Positions 7,701 to 16,154 of a stretch of 64,000 nt of DNA are shown piece by piece. The notes beneath the pieces were generated by a model that saw only the letters and a program-made list of their open reading frames with translations, was not told the DNA's origin and did not search any database. This DNA comes from Mycolicibacter heraklionensis. Lineage in GTDB: Bacteria; Actinomycetota; Actinomycetes; Mycobacteriales; Mycobacteriaceae. The DNA is taken from NCBI GenBank assembly GCA_001673575.1, contig LZME01000160.1:1-64000 (forward strand), given 5' to 3'. Each line of letters begins with the position of its first letter. Positions within the stretch are counted from its first letter, which is position 1. The translations under genes and the position numbers were made by a program.

Positions 7701-8845
7701 TGACGGCTCGTACGAACGTAGGTACCGTCGAGGATCTGCACGCCTCGGCCACCAAGATGGTGGGATTGGACGACTTCGGTCCCGACGACGACAACTACCG
7801 CGAAGCGCTCGGCGTGCTGCTGGACTCGTATCAGACCGAGGCCGACCTCACCGAGCTGGGCAGCAAGATGAATCGGTTCTTCCTGCGCGGTGCGTTGGTG
7901 GCCCGGCTACTGTCGCAGGCCGGCTGGAACGCGAACCCTGAGTACACCCAGGTCGGCATCGAGCGGCCGATCTTCGTCACCGGGCTGCCCCGCACCGGAA
8001 CCACCGCGCTGCACCGGCTGCTGGGCGCCGACCCGGTGCACCAGGGCTTGGAGATGTGGCTGGCCGAGTTTCCGCAGCCACGACCGCCGCGCGAAACCTG
8101 GGACAGCAACCCGGTTTTCACCCAGATGCAGGCTCAGTTCGCCCGGCACCATGATGAGAACCCGGACTACACCGGGCTGCACTTCATGACCGCCGACGGC
8201 TTGGAGGAGTGTTGGCAGCTGCTGCGCCAGTCGCTGCATTCGGTGTCATATGAGACGCTGGCGCACCTGCCGACCTATTCGCGCTGGCTCTCCGAGCAGG
8301 ACTGGACCCCGGTCTACCAGCGGCACCGCCGCAACCTGCAACTGATCGGGCTCAACGACCCGGGCAAGCGGTGGGTGCTCAAGAACCCCAGTCACCTGTT
8401 CGCGCTGGACGCGGTCATGGCGGTCTATCCCGACGCGCTCATCGTGCAGTGCCACCGGCCGGTCGAGACGATCCTGGCGTCGATGTGCTCGCTGGCCCAG
8501 CACACCACCGAGGGGCAGTCGAACACCTTCGTCGGCGCGCAGATCGGCGCCGACGAGATGGAGACCTGGGCTCGCGGGCTGGAGCTGTTCAATTCCCAAC
8601 GCGCCCACTATGACCAGGCCCAGTTCTGCGACATCGATTACAAGGACTTCGTCGCCGACCCGCTGGCCACCGCCGCGGGCATCTACGAACGCTTCGGCCT
8701 GCCGCTCTCCGATGAGGCGCGCCAGGCCATGGCCGACGACTATGCCGCAAGCAAGACCGGCCCGCGTGCGCCGAAGCACGAATACTCGCTCGCCGACTAT
8801 GGGTTGACCGCCGAGCAGGTCCGGGAGCGCTTCGCCGGCCTGTGA
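7700..8845 (+). CDS. sulfotransferase-family protein, Rv3529c-like
   Basis: The 381-residue protein carries the PAPS-binding loop FVTGLPRTGTTALHRLL (about residues 92-108) and downstream CHRPVETILASMCSL, resembling the 3'-phosphate-binding segment of the sulfotransferase fold. Members transfer sulfate from PAPS to hydroxyls, but many mycobacterial paralogues are uncharacterised. It overlaps the preceding SDR by 1 nt and ends 9 bp before a strong hairpin terminator, so it is the last gene of a three-gene operon. Whether it modifies a steroid or a lipid cannot be decided from the sequence. Confidence 0.82.
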   Translation: MTARTNVGTVEDLHASATKMVGLDDFGPDDDNYREALGVLLDSYQTEADLTELGSKMNRFFLRGALVARLLSQAGWNANPEYTQVGIERPIFVTGLPRTGTTALHRLLGADPVHQGLEMWLAEFPQPRPPRETWDSNPVFTQMQAQFARHHDENPDYTGLHFMTADGLEECWQLLRQSLHSVSYETLAHLPTYSRWLSEQDWTPVYQRHRRNLQLIGLNDPGKRWVLKNPSHLFALDAVMAVYPDALIVQCHRPVETILASMCSLAQHTTEGQSNTFVGAQIGADEMETWARGLELFNSQRAHYDQAQFCDIDYKDFVADPLATAAGIYERFGLPLSDEARQAMADDYAASKTGPRAPKHEYSLADYGLTAEQVRERFAGL

Positions 8846-8854
8846 CCGGGCCTA

Positions 8855-8896
8855 CGCGAAAGCCCCCTCCGATGGGACTTGGAGGGGGCTTTCGCG
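8855..8896. terminator. bidirectional hairpin terminator
   Basis: A perfect 16-bp stem is formed by CGCGAAAGCCCCCTCC (8855-8870) and its complement (8881-8896) around a 10-nt loop. It lies between the convergent stops at 8845 (+) and 8901 (-). It has no long U tract, as is usual in mycobacteria. Confidence 0.88.
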
Positions 8897-8900
8897 TCGC

Positions 8901-9371
8901 TCAGTCGATGCCGTCGCCGGGCGGGGGAGCACTGGATCGCTCCTCCAGATGGCCCTCGGCGACCGCGTGCGCAATGCTCTTGGACAGCTTCGGGCAGCCC
9001 CGGCTACGGCTGCTGGCGTGGCCGGCCTCGCGTTCGGCGGCGAAATGGGCACACTGCTTCACCGCTGCCGAATTCCATTGCACCGAGGTGTATCCGGGAC
9101 CCAGCTTCTTGACCTCGACGGTCGCGGTGCAGTGCCGGCATTCCACCGGCATCAGACCCGAATGCAGGTAGCGATCGGTATCCCGTTCGGTCGCAGCACG
9201 AATCGCCTCGTAGCGCTCCGGATCGACCGGAAACAGCGGTTGCCGCGAGTAGCGGGTGTCGGGCCCGTCATCATCGGCGGAGTCGCCGTGCTCGCCGTGG
9301 TCGTCGTGCGGGCCGTAGAACATCAGCATGGACCGGGCCAGCTCGCCGGCGTCGGGAACCTCGCGGGCCAT
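8901..9371 (-). CDS. conserved hypothetical protein, Rv3527-like
   Basis: The 156-residue protein is hydrophilic with an acidic N-terminal third (HDDHGEHGDSADDDG). A CRHC pair near residue 78 and two later cysteines (KQCAHF, RGCPKL) with nearby histidines could form a metal site. It lies 10 nt downstream of kshA on the same strand, the position of Rv3527 next to Rv3526 in M. tuberculosis. No function is known to me; KshA accessory function would be a guess. Confidence 0.65.
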   Translation of the reverse strand: MAREVPDAGELARSMLMFYGPHDDHGEHGDSADDDGPDTRYSRQPLFPVDPERYEAIRAATERDTDRYLHSGLMPVECRHCTATVEVKKLGPGYTSVQWNSAAVKQCAHFAAEREAGHASSRSRGCPKLSKSIAHAVAEGHLEERSSAPPPGDGID

Positions 9372-9381
9372 GGTGCCAGTC

Positions 9382-10554
9382 CTACTCTGCGTTAACGGTT
9401 TCGGAAGCCTTTGCGGCTTTCGCTTCCTCTTCCTGCACCCGCAGGTTCTCGGCGACCTCCGCGTTCCACTTCTCGTTGGCCACCGTCGCGTCGATCTCGA
9501 TCTCGTAGCGATCGGTCATCTCCGCGGTGACGTCGGCAGCGTCCACGTAGAACTGCGAGTACCACCGGCGCAGCTGGTAGACCGCACCGTCCTCCTCGAC
9601 CAGCAGCGGGTTCTCGATCCGGCTCTTGTGCGTCCAGATCTCGACGTCCTGCAGGAAGCCCTTGCTCACGCCGTCGGTCATGGCGTCGGCGATCTTCTCG
9701 GTGGTCGCGTCGTCGAGGCCCTTGGGCTTCTGCACGATCACGCCCCACATCAGCCGGAACTGATCCTGGCTGATCGGGTAGTGGCAGTTGATCAGGATCG
9801 ACTCGGCCTTGAAACCGCCATAGCTGTTGTGCAGCCAGTTGATCATGAACGACGGGCCGAAGTAGGAGGCCTCGGAGTCCAATTCCGAACCGCCGTAGCT
9901 GGTGCCCAGGCCGGGAACGTCGGAACGCCCGACATTGTGCAGGTACTGCGAGGCGATGTGGCCCTCGAACACGTTCTTGAACGAGGTGGGCAGCCCGTAG
10001 TGGATGTAGAAGAAGTGCGCGAAGTCGGTGACGTTGTCAATGATGTCGCGGCAGTTGGAGTCGATCACCATCGAGTTCCAGCGCCAGTCGGTCCACTCAC
10101 CGCTGGACCACTCCGGGATCTCCGGGATCCGCACCTCGTCCGGCGGCGGGTTGCCCTCCGGGTCGTTGTACATGAACAGCAGCCCGCCGCGCACGTCGGT
10201 CGGGAAGGACTGGGTGCGCGCAACGCGCGGGGTCCGCTTGGAGTAGGGCACCAGCTTGCAGCGCCCGTCGCCGCCCCAGCGCCAGTCATGGAACGGGCAG
10301 GCGACCTCGTCGCCCTTGATCTCGCCGCGGCTCAGGTCCCCGCCCATGTGGCGGCAGTAGGCGTCGAGCACGTGCAGCTCGCCCTGTGAGTCGGCGAAAA
10401 CCACCAGCTTGGCGCCGAACGCGTGAATGGAGTGCGGCTTGCCGTCCTGGAAGTCCTTCACCGGGCCCAGGCAGTGCCAGCCACGCGCATAGCGGTCCGG
10501 CAGTGTTCCGGTATCGATGTGGCGGACGCCGACCTCGGCGTTGTCAGTGCTCAC
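9382..10554 (-). CDS. kshA: 3-ketosteroid 9-alpha-hydroxylase, oxygenase component
   Basis: The 390-residue Rieske oxygenase starts at a GTG (10554) preceded by a GGAGG sequence. The Rieske cluster ligands are C67/H69 and C86/H89 (CRH and CPFH). The mononuclear iron site has N174-x2-D177-x2-H180-x4-H185 with a later aspartate at 303 (FLQDVEIW). This pattern and length match mycobacterial KshA, which hydroxylates C9 of androstadienedione-type steroids and so opens ring B; the reductase partner KshB is not in this window. A consensus KstR box lies 28 bp upstream of the start. It is probably co-transcribed with the Rv3527-like gene. Confidence 0.96.
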   Translation of the reverse strand: MSTDNAEVGVRHIDTGTLPDRYARGWHCLGPVKDFQDGKPHSIHAFGAKLVVFADSQGELHVLDAYCRHMGGDLSRGEIKGDEVACPFHDWRWGGDGRCKLVPYSKRTPRVARTQSFPTDVRGGLLFMYNDPEGNPPPDEVRIPEIPEWSSGEWTDWRWNSMVIDSNCRDIIDNVTDFAHFFYIHYGLPTSFKNVFEGHIASQYLHNVGRSDVPGLGTSYGGSELDSEASYFGPSFMINWLHNSYGGFKAESILINCHYPISQDQFRLMWGVIVQKPKGLDDATTEKIADAMTDGVSKGFLQDVEIWTHKSRIENPLLVEEDGAVYQLRRWYSQFYVDAADVTAEMTDRYEIEIDATVANEKWNAEVAENLRVQEEEAKAAKASETVNAE

Positions 10555-10582
10555 CTGTTGCCTCCAACCCTTCGCTTCTAAC

Positions 10583-10596
10583 TAGAACACGTTACA
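10583..10596. promoter_or_regulatory. KstR-type operator (kshA / gamma-carbonic-anhydrase divergent region)
   Basis: TAGAACACGTTACA fits TnnAACnnGTTnnA, the consensus reported for the TetR-family sterol repressor KstR. It lies between the divergent starts at 10554 (-) and 10667 (+), nearer to kshA. Confidence 0.85.
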
Positions 10597-10652
10597 GTTT
10601 TGACGCCTGTTTGCGCAATAAGCCCTGCTGGTCCGGGGTCTTTGGTCCCTGG

Positions 10653-10658
10653 TATATA
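10653..10658 (+). promoter_or_regulatory. possible -10 element of a leaderless promoter
   Basis: TATATA lies 8 nt before the ATG at 10667, and no ribosome-binding site is visible. The start codon could therefore coincide with the transcription start. Confidence 0.3.
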
Positions 10659-10666
10659 CCTGAACA

Positions 10667-11200
10667 ATGCAGCTGTTCTCCTTCAATGGGCGCTCGCCGC
10701 GGATCGACCCCACCGCCTTCGTCGCTCCCACCGCCACGCTGATCGGCGATGTCACCATCGAAGCCGGGGCCTCGGTGTGGTTCGGCGCCATCTTGCGCGC
10801 CGACGACGCCCCTATCGTGGTCCGCGAGGGTGCCAACGTGCAGGACGGCTCGGTGCTGCATGTGCCGCCGGGCGTCCCGGTGGACATCGGACCGGGCGCC
10901 ACGATCGCCCACATGTGCCTGATCCATGGCGCCAACATCGGCGCCGAGGCATTGATCGGCAACCACGCCACCGTGCTCGACGGCGCGGTGATCGGCAGTC
11001 GCAGTCTGGTTGCGGCCGGCGCGACGGTGCTCGCCGGCACAAAGATCCCGGCCGGGGTGTTGGTGACAGGCTCGCCCGCCGTCGTTAAGGGCCCGATCGC
11101 GGGAACCGGCGCTGAGATGTGGATCAACGCCAACCCGCCGTACTACCGCGACCTCGCGCAGCGTTACCGCGAAGGCATGGAGCCGGTTACGCCGGAGTGA
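10667..11200 (+). CDS. gamma-carbonic-anhydrase-like left-handed beta-helix protein, Rv3525c-like
   Basis: The 177-residue protein consists largely of hexapeptide repeats (for example ATVLDGAVIGSRSLVAAGATVLAG), the left-handed beta-helix of gamma-carbonic anhydrases and acyltransferase-like relatives. Three histidines at 65 (SVLH), 82 (IAH) and 87 (LIH) occupy the positions of the zinc ligands. Carbonic anhydrase activity is possible but unproven. It diverges from kshA across a KstR box, as Rv3525c does from Rv3526, and converges on the ketosteroid-isomerase-like gene. Confidence 0.8.
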   Translation: MQLFSFNGRSPRIDPTAFVAPTATLIGDVTIEAGASVWFGAILRADDAPIVVREGANVQDGSVLHVPPGVPVDIGPGATIAHMCLIHGANIGAEALIGNHATVLDGAVIGSRSLVAAGATVLAGTKIPAGVLVTGSPAVVKGPIAGTGAEMWINANPPYYRDLAQRYREGMEPVTPE

Positions 11201-11252
11201 CCGGCGCCTACGGCGCACCCCTGTGCCGAGCCCGTGCGGCGAGTGGGAAATC

Positions 11253-11282
11253 CACGACGCTGAATCGGCGTGTCGCGTCGTG
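11253..11282. terminator. hairpin between convergent genes
   Basis: CACGACGC (11253-11260) pairs with GCGTCGTG (11275-11282) around a 14-nt loop, with partial further complementarity (CGAG and CTCG) outside. It separates convergent genes ending at 11200 (+) and 11315 (-). It could be a terminator or a copy of a dispersed mycobacterial palindrome. Confidence 0.5.
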
Positions 11283-11314
11283 AGGTTAAATCTCGACGAC
11301 GGACGCCGCCGCGC

Positions 11315-11725
11315 CTAGAGCTTGCGGGCCGTCTTGGCTGCGCGGTCCAGCTCCCAGTAGGCGCGCAGCGCGACGAGCTGACCCGCCTCGTTGGCCCGGT
11401 AGGTGAACACACCCTCGGTGACGATCTGGTGACCGCCCATGGTGATGGTGATGTTTCCGGTGTTGGCTTCCTCGTCACCGCACTGGAAGGTGTCGGAGAA
11501 GTTGAATTCGATCTTGTCGGTGCTGGCGATCGCCTTGTCCCAGAACGCCGAGATCTCATCACGACCTCGGTGTCCCTTGCCCTCGGGGTCGAAGTGCGAC
11601 GGCCCGATCGGGTCCTGCACGATCGCGTCGTCGGCGAAGTTTGCCAGCCAGGCGTCCTTGTCGCGGGCTGCCACCGCGTCACGGGAGCGCTTGCCTGCTA
11701 CGTGGGCGGGGTGATCTGAGTTCAT
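11315..11725 (-). CDS. ketosteroid-isomerase-like NTF2-fold protein
   Basis: The 136-residue protein starts at the ATG at 11725. LANFADDAIVQDPIGP resembles the region around the catalytic aspartate of steroid delta-isomerase (VEDPVG), so that aspartate is kept. The tyrosine expected 24 residues before it in the classic enzyme appears to be a serine, so activity is not assured. It follows ltp3 by 41 bp on the same strand and is probably the fourth gene of the DUF35-ltp4-ltp3 operon. The alternative is a non-catalytic or dehydratase-type SnoaL protein. Confidence 0.7.
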   Translation of the reverse strand: MNSDHPAHVAGKRSRDAVAARDKDAWLANFADDAIVQDPIGPSHFDPEGKGHRGRDEISAFWDKAIASTDKIEFNFSDTFQCGDEEANTGNITITMGGHQIVTEGVFTYRANEAGQLVALRAYWELDRAAKTARKL

Positions 11726-11766
11726 CGGTGCTGCTCCTGTCGGCTGGGAACGAACAGAGTTGGCGA

Positions 11767-12933
11767 TCAGGGCCTTTCGGCGCCGACCACCCACATCGAG
11801 TAGTACTGCGAGCCACCGCCGTAGGCGTGACCCAACGCCTTGCGGGCGTTCGGAACCTGGTGGTCGCCGGCCTTGCCCATGACCTGGATCGCCGACTCGG
11901 CGAACCGGATCATGCCCGAGGCGCCGATCGGGTTGGACGACAGCACCCCGCCGGATGCGTTCACCGGCAGCTTTCCGCCGATCGCCGTCTCGCCGGCCTG
12001 GGTGAGCTTCCAGCCCTCACCGGGTGCTGCAAAGCCCAAGTTCTCCAGCCACATCGGCTCGAACCAGGAGAACGGCACGTAGATCTCCGCGGCGTCGATC
12101 TCGTCGATCGGGCTGGTGATCCCGGCTTCCTTCCACAGTGCGGCAGCGGCATCCCGGCCGGCCTGCGGATTGACCTGGTCGCGACCGGAGTAGGCCAACG
12201 GCTCGGTGCGCAGCGCGGTGGCGTGGATCCAGGCCACCGGCTCGCCCGCGTCGATCCGGGCCTGCGCGGCCGTCTCGTCACCGATCACGATCGCGCAAGC
12301 ACCGTCCGAAGACGGGCAGGTCTCGTCGAAACGGATGGGGTCCCACAGCATCTGGGACGCCATCACCTTTTCCACGGTGATGTCGGGCTGGTGCAGGTGC
12401 GCGAGCGGGTTGCGCGCGCCGTTGAGCCGGTCCTTGACCGCGACGATCGCGCCGATGTCATTCGGCGCTCCAGAGCGGCGGATGTAGGCCCGCACGTGCG
12501 GGGCGAAGTAGCCGCCGGCGCCGGCGCCCACCGGTTTGGTGAACGGCACCGGGATGCTGAGCGCCCACATGGCGTTGGACTCCGACTGCTTCTCCCAGGC
12601 CATCGCCAGCACCCGCCGGTACTTGCCGGACTTCACCAGGCTGGCCGCCACGATCGCGGTCGACCCGCCCACCGAACCGGCGGTGTGCACCCGGATCAGC
12701 GGCTTGCCGGTGGCGCCAACAGCATCCGCCATGAACAACTCGGGCATCATCACGCCCTCGAAGAAGTCCGGTGCCTTACCGACCACCACCGCGTCGATGT
12801 CGTCGAACGTCGAGCCCGAATCGGCCAGTGCGCGGTCGATGGCCTCACGCACCAGGCCGTTCATCGAGACGTCCTGGCGCTTGGCGACGTACTTGGTCTG
12901 CCCGGTGCCCAGCACCGCAGCGAGTTGGCCCAT
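11767..12933 (-). CDS. ltp3: lipid-transfer/thiolase-like protein Ltp3, probable side-chain aldol-lyase subunit
   Basis: The 388-residue protein has the SCP-x thiolase fold, with the late glycine-rich segment NARKALGHAYGGGSQYYSMW. Where thiolases have the nucleophilic cysteine this protein reads HTAGSVGGST, so ordinary thiolysis is unlikely; related Ltp2 enzymes are retro-aldolases. In Rhodococcus rhodochrous, ltp3 and ltp4 are known to be needed for degrading C24-branched sterol side chains. The ATG at 12933 overlaps the ltp4 stop (TGATG), so the two are coupled. The DUF35 protein upstream is the expected partner. Confidence 0.88.
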   Translation of the reverse strand: MGQLAAVLGTGQTKYVAKRQDVSMNGLVREAIDRALADSGSTFDDIDAVVVGKAPDFFEGVMMPELFMADAVGATGKPLIRVHTAGSVGGSTAIVAASLVKSGKYRRVLAMAWEKQSESNAMWALSIPVPFTKPVGAGAGGYFAPHVRAYIRRSGAPNDIGAIVAVKDRLNGARNPLAHLHQPDITVEKVMASQMLWDPIRFDETCPSSDGACAIVIGDETAAQARIDAGEPVAWIHATALRTEPLAYSGRDQVNPQAGRDAAAALWKEAGITSPIDEIDAAEIYVPFSWFEPMWLENLGFAAPGEGWKLTQAGETAIGGKLPVNASGGVLSSNPIGASGMIRFAESAIQVMGKAGDHQVPNARKALGHAYGGGSQYYSMWVVGAERP

Positions 12934-13997
12934 CAGTTGCGTCCTTCCATCACCGCGACCAGGTTCTGTTGCAGCGCCGGGCCGCTGGTGGCATGCGCCA
13001 GCACGCGGCCGGCCGAACGGTTGAAAATGTGCTGCGCGGCGAAGCCGATGCGCTCCAGTCCGGCGACGAACATCGGGTTGGCCGCCAAGGCCCCACCGGA
13101 CGGGTTCACCTTCGTCTTCGACGGCAACCGCATCGCCTCGGTCAGGATCAGGTGCTGATGGGTGAACGGCGCGTGGATCTCGGCGACGTCCACCGCGGGC
13201 ATGTCGTCGCCGCTGGCCGCGCGCGCCGAGGCGGTGGTCGACGGAGACCGGGTCAGGTCCCGGCTGCCCAGCACCGGCGACTCGATGCGGTGCTCGAAAC
13301 CGGTGATCCAGGCCGGGTTTTCGCACAGTTCACGGGCCTTGTCGCCGGCGGCCAGAACGATCGCGGCAGCGCCGTCGGTGATCGGTGCGATGTCGTGGCG
13401 GCGCAGTGGGTCGGCGAAGAACGGACGCCCCAGCAAGTCGTCGAGGTTGGCCGACGACTCCACCGAATCCACCCGGTCGGCGACCGCGAACGAATCCAGT
13501 GCCACCCGCGCCATCTGCTCGGCGGTCCATTGGCCGCCGTCCAGGCCGAGCCGGGCCTGCAGGGCTGCGATCGAGACCGAGTCCGGCCACAGCGGCGCAA
13601 CGGTATAGGGGTCGGTCTGCAGGGCCAGGATCCGGCGCAGTTGGCCGGCCGAGGACTTGCCGAAGCCGTAGGCCAGCGCGGTGTCGACCTCGCCGGTCAA
13701 TACCTTGATGTAGGCCTCATACAGCGCCCATGCGCCGTCCATCTCCACATGGGACTCGTTGATCGGCGGAACCGCGCCGATCGAGTCGATCGCCGAGATG
13801 AACGAGAAGGCCCGTCCGGCAAGGTAATCCGACGAACCGGAGCACCAGAAGCCGATGTCGGTCTGAGCGATGCCCAGCTCGGAGTACAACTGAGCGAAAC
13901 ACGGCATCAACATCTCGACGCCGTTGGTGGTGCCGTCGGTGCGGCGAACGTGCGGGGCGTGGGCGAAGCCCACCACCGCGACATCGCGTTGCGTCAT
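12933..13997 (-). CDS. ltp4: lipid-transfer/thiolase-like protein Ltp4, probable side-chain aldol-lyase subunit
   Basis: The 354-residue protein matches the expected Ltp4 length and belongs to the same SCP-x thiolase superfamily as its neighbour, with FWCSGSSDYLAGR near residue 50 and NPSGGALAANPMFVAGLERI near the C-terminus. The usual nucleophile region reads ESHVEMDGAWALY and has no cysteine, which suits an aldol-lyase better than a thiolase. It starts 8 nt after the DUF35 gene and overlaps ltp3, so all three should be made together. A KstR box upstream of the DUF35 gene probably controls the set. Confidence 0.87.
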   Translation of the reverse strand: MTQRDVAVVGFAHAPHVRRTDGTTNGVEMLMPCFAQLYSELGIAQTDIGFWCSGSSDYLAGRAFSFISAIDSIGAVPPINESHVEMDGAWALYEAYIKVLTGEVDTALAYGFGKSSAGQLRRILALQTDPYTVAPLWPDSVSIAALQARLGLDGGQWTAEQMARVALDSFAVADRVDSVESSANLDDLLGRPFFADPLRRHDIAPITDGAAAIVLAAGDKARELCENPAWITGFEHRIESPVLGSRDLTRSPSTTASARAASGDDMPAVDVAEIHAPFTHQHLILTEAMRLPSKTKVNPSGGALAANPMFVAGLERIGFAAQHIFNRSAGRVLAHATSGPALQQNLVAVMEGRN

Positions 13998-14005
13998 GCT
14001 GCCCC

Positions 14006-14998
14006 TCACAGGTGGTGCTTGTAGGTGTCGTAGTCGGCGTCCGGTTCGCCGGTGGGCCGGAAGTACTCGATGTTGTCGATGCCGAGGCCCCACTCCTCGC
14101 GGGGCTTCCACACCGCCTCGACGCGCATACCCATCCGCACCTCGTGGGCGTCGATGTCAGACACCAAGTGCAAGAAGGCAATATCGGCGCCGTCGAGCAG
14201 CACATAGGCGGCCACGTACGGCGGCTTGATGCGCTGCCCGGCGAACGGGATGTTGATGATGGCGAACGTCGTCACAGTGCCCTTGTCCGGCAGCTCGACG
14301 AAGTTGTCCAGCGGCAGGCCGGTGGCCGGGTCGGCCTCCTTGGGCGGGAAGTACAGCTTGCCGTCGGTGCCGGTGCGCGCCCCGAGCAGCTTGCCTTCCT
14401 GCAGGGCGCGCAGATAGGCGCTCTCCGGCAGCGAGGCGGTGTGCTGGATCTCCAGGCTGGACGGAATCACCACCATGCTCACCGGGTCGCGCTCATCGGG
14501 AGTGTCGGCCACCGGTTCGGCGTCCTCACCGATCGCGAAGTAGGCGATGTCGGTGATCGCGCCGACGGTCTCGTCGGCCCAGTGCGCGTGCACCCGGGTG
14601 CCGACGCTGATGTCCTTGGCGCTTTCGGCCGCCACCGCGTGCAGCAGCGGCACGTCGGCCCCGTCGAGCTTGATCAGCGCCCAGGCGAACGGGGTGTCCA
14701 GCGGTTGGCCTTCCAACGGGGCCGGCTGCCAGGACCACGAGACCACGGTGCCGACACTGCTCACCGGTACGATCTCGGTGAGCGGTTCGTAGCTGACCGG
14801 GTCATACTCGGCCGGCGGCACGTACACCCGACCGTCGGAGCCACGTACGCCGACGATGCGGCGCTCACGCAGAGCGGTGAAGAACGCGCCCAGAACGGGG
14901 CCGACTGAACGTGTGTAGTCGAAGGACAACTTCAGCGGCGCAGAGAGGGGCGGCTCATGCTCATCGATCTGCGCGCGGTTGCTTTGGCTGGCAGTCAC
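14006..14998 (-). CDS. duplicated DUF35 OB-fold protein, Rv3521-like partner of Ltp3/Ltp4
   Basis: I choose the GTG at 14998, giving 330 residues and placing the start 10 bp from the KstR box. The protein is an internal duplication: GRVYVPPAEYDP and GKLYFPPKEADP open two similar OB-fold halves, each followed by a GTV strand. DUF35 proteins normally carry a zinc ribbon, but no cysteine was seen in the sequence, so the ribbon is absent. Related DUF35 domains (as in ChsH2) bind the Ltp2 aldolase and are needed for its activity, so this is probably the partner of Ltp3/Ltp4. Confidence 0.82.
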   Translation of the reverse strand: MTASQSNRAQIDEHEPPLSAPLKLSFDYTRSVGPVLGAFFTALRERRIVGVRGSDGRVYVPPAEYDPVSYEPLTEIVPVSSVGTVVSWSWQPAPLEGQPLDTPFAWALIKLDGADVPLLHAVAAESAKDISVGTRVHAHWADETVGAITDIAYFAIGEDAEPVADTPDERDPVSMVVIPSSLEIQHTASLPESAYLRALQEGKLLGARTGTDGKLYFPPKEADPATGLPLDNFVELPDKGTVTTFAIINIPFAGQRIKPPYVAAYVLLDGADIAFLHLVSDIDAHEVRMGMRVEAVWKPREEWGLGIDNIEYFRPTGEPDADYDTYKHHL

Positions 14999-15007
14999 GG
15001 CATCGAG

Positions 15008-15021
15008 TAGAACAGGTTCTA
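15008..15021. promoter_or_regulatory. KstR-type operator (DUF35-ltp4-ltp3 / Rv3520c-like divergent region)
   Basis: TAGAACAGGTTCTA fits TnnAACnnGTTnnA and is palindromic apart from its centre. It lies between the divergent starts at 14998 (-) and 15057 (+), so one site probably represses both. Confidence 0.88.
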
Positions 15022-15056
15022 ACAATGGTGGCAAGCAGGCAATCGAGGAGCCAAGG

Positions 15057-16088
15057 ATGAAGCTGGGACTGCAACTCGGATATTGGGGCGCGCAGCCGCC
15101 GACCAACCACGCCGAACTGGTGGGCGCGGCCGAGGACGCCGGCTTTGACGCGGTGTTCACCGCCGAGGCGTGGGGCTCCGATGCCTATACGCCGCTGGCC
15201 TGGTGGGGCTCGTCGACATCACGGGTTCGGTTGGGCACCTCGGTGGTTCAGCTGTCGGCACGTACCCCGACCGCCTGCGCGATGGCCGCCTTGACCTTGG
15301 ACCACCTCTCCGGTGGCCGCCACATCCTGGGCCTAGGTGTATCCGGCCCGCAGGTGGTGGAGGGCTGGTACGGCCAGCGCTTCGGCAAGCCGCTGGCGCG
15401 CACCCGCGAGTACATCGACATCCTGCGCCAGGTGTGGGCCCGCGAGGCCCCGGTGACCAGCGCCGGCCCGCACTACCCCCTGCCGATCAGCGGCGAGGGC
15501 AGCACCGGGCTGGGCAAGGCGCTCAAGCCGATCACCCACCCGCGGCGGGCCGACATCCCGGTGATGCTCGGCGCCGAAGGCCCGAAGAACATCGCGATGG
15601 CCGCCGAGATCGCCGACGGCTGGCTGCCGATCTTCTACGCCCCGCGACTGGCCGACATGTACAACGAGTGGCTCGACGAGGGCTTCGCCCGTCCGGGCGC
15701 GCGGCGCACCCGGGAAACCTTCGAGATCTGTGCGACGGCCAACATCGTCATCACCGAAGACCGCGCTGCGGCGTTCGCGGCGATGAAGCCCTACCTGGCG
15801 CTCTACATGGGCGGCATGGGCTCGGAGGACACCAACTTCCACGCCGAGGTCTACCGCCGGATGGGCTACGGCGAGGTCGTCGACGACGTGACCAAGTTGT
15901 TCCGCAGCGGGCAAAAGGACAAGGCCGGCGAGATCATCCCCGACGAGCTGGTGGACGACGCCGCGATCGTGGGCGACGTCGACTACGTCCGTAAGCAGAT
16001 CAAGGTGTGGGAGGCCGCCGGCGTCACCATGATGGTGGTCACCGGACGCAGCACCGAGCAGATTCAGCAGCTGGCCTCGCTGGTTTAG
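15057..16088 (+). CDS. luciferase-like F420-dependent oxidoreductase, Rv3520c-like
   Basis: The start is the ATG at 15057, with GAGGAG just upstream; the product has 343 residues. LLM-class features are TAEAWGSDAYTPLAWWG, RVRLGTSVVQLSARTP and LDHLSGGRHILGLGVSGPQ, close to actinobacterial F420-dependent enzymes. A glycine-rich GADIP-type site (RADIPVMLGAEGPKNI) and the length agree with Rv3520c. It diverges from the DUF35-ltp operon over one KstR box, which argues for a role in sterol metabolism. The natural substrate is not known. Confidence 0.85.
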   Translation: MKLGLQLGYWGAQPPTNHAELVGAAEDAGFDAVFTAEAWGSDAYTPLAWWGSSTSRVRLGTSVVQLSARTPTACAMAALTLDHLSGGRHILGLGVSGPQVVEGWYGQRFGKPLARTREYIDILRQVWAREAPVTSAGPHYPLPISGEGSTGLGKALKPITHPRRADIPVMLGAEGPKNIAMAAEIADGWLPIFYAPRLADMYNEWLDEGFARPGARRTRETFEICATANIVITEDRAAAFAAMKPYLALYMGGMGSEDTNFHAEVYRRMGYGEVVDDVTKLFRSGQKDKAGEIIPDELVDDAAIVGDVDYVRKQIKVWEAAGVTMMVVTGRSTEQIQQLASLV

Positions 16089-16130
16089 TCCGGTTCGGCG
16101 CGCGGCGCCGGTCCCGTCTTGCGGGCAGAC

Positions 16131-16144
16131 TAGAACGCGTTCTA
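16131..16144. promoter_or_regulatory. KstR-type operator overlapping a leaderless promoter
   Basis: TAGAACGCGTTCTA is a perfect 14-bp palindrome fitting the KstR consensus. It ends 10 bp before the ATG at 16155, and its last two bases begin TAGATT (16143-16148), a TANNNT -10 element at -12 to -7 from the ATG. Confidence 0.9.
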
Positions 16145-16154
16145 GATTGGCCGA

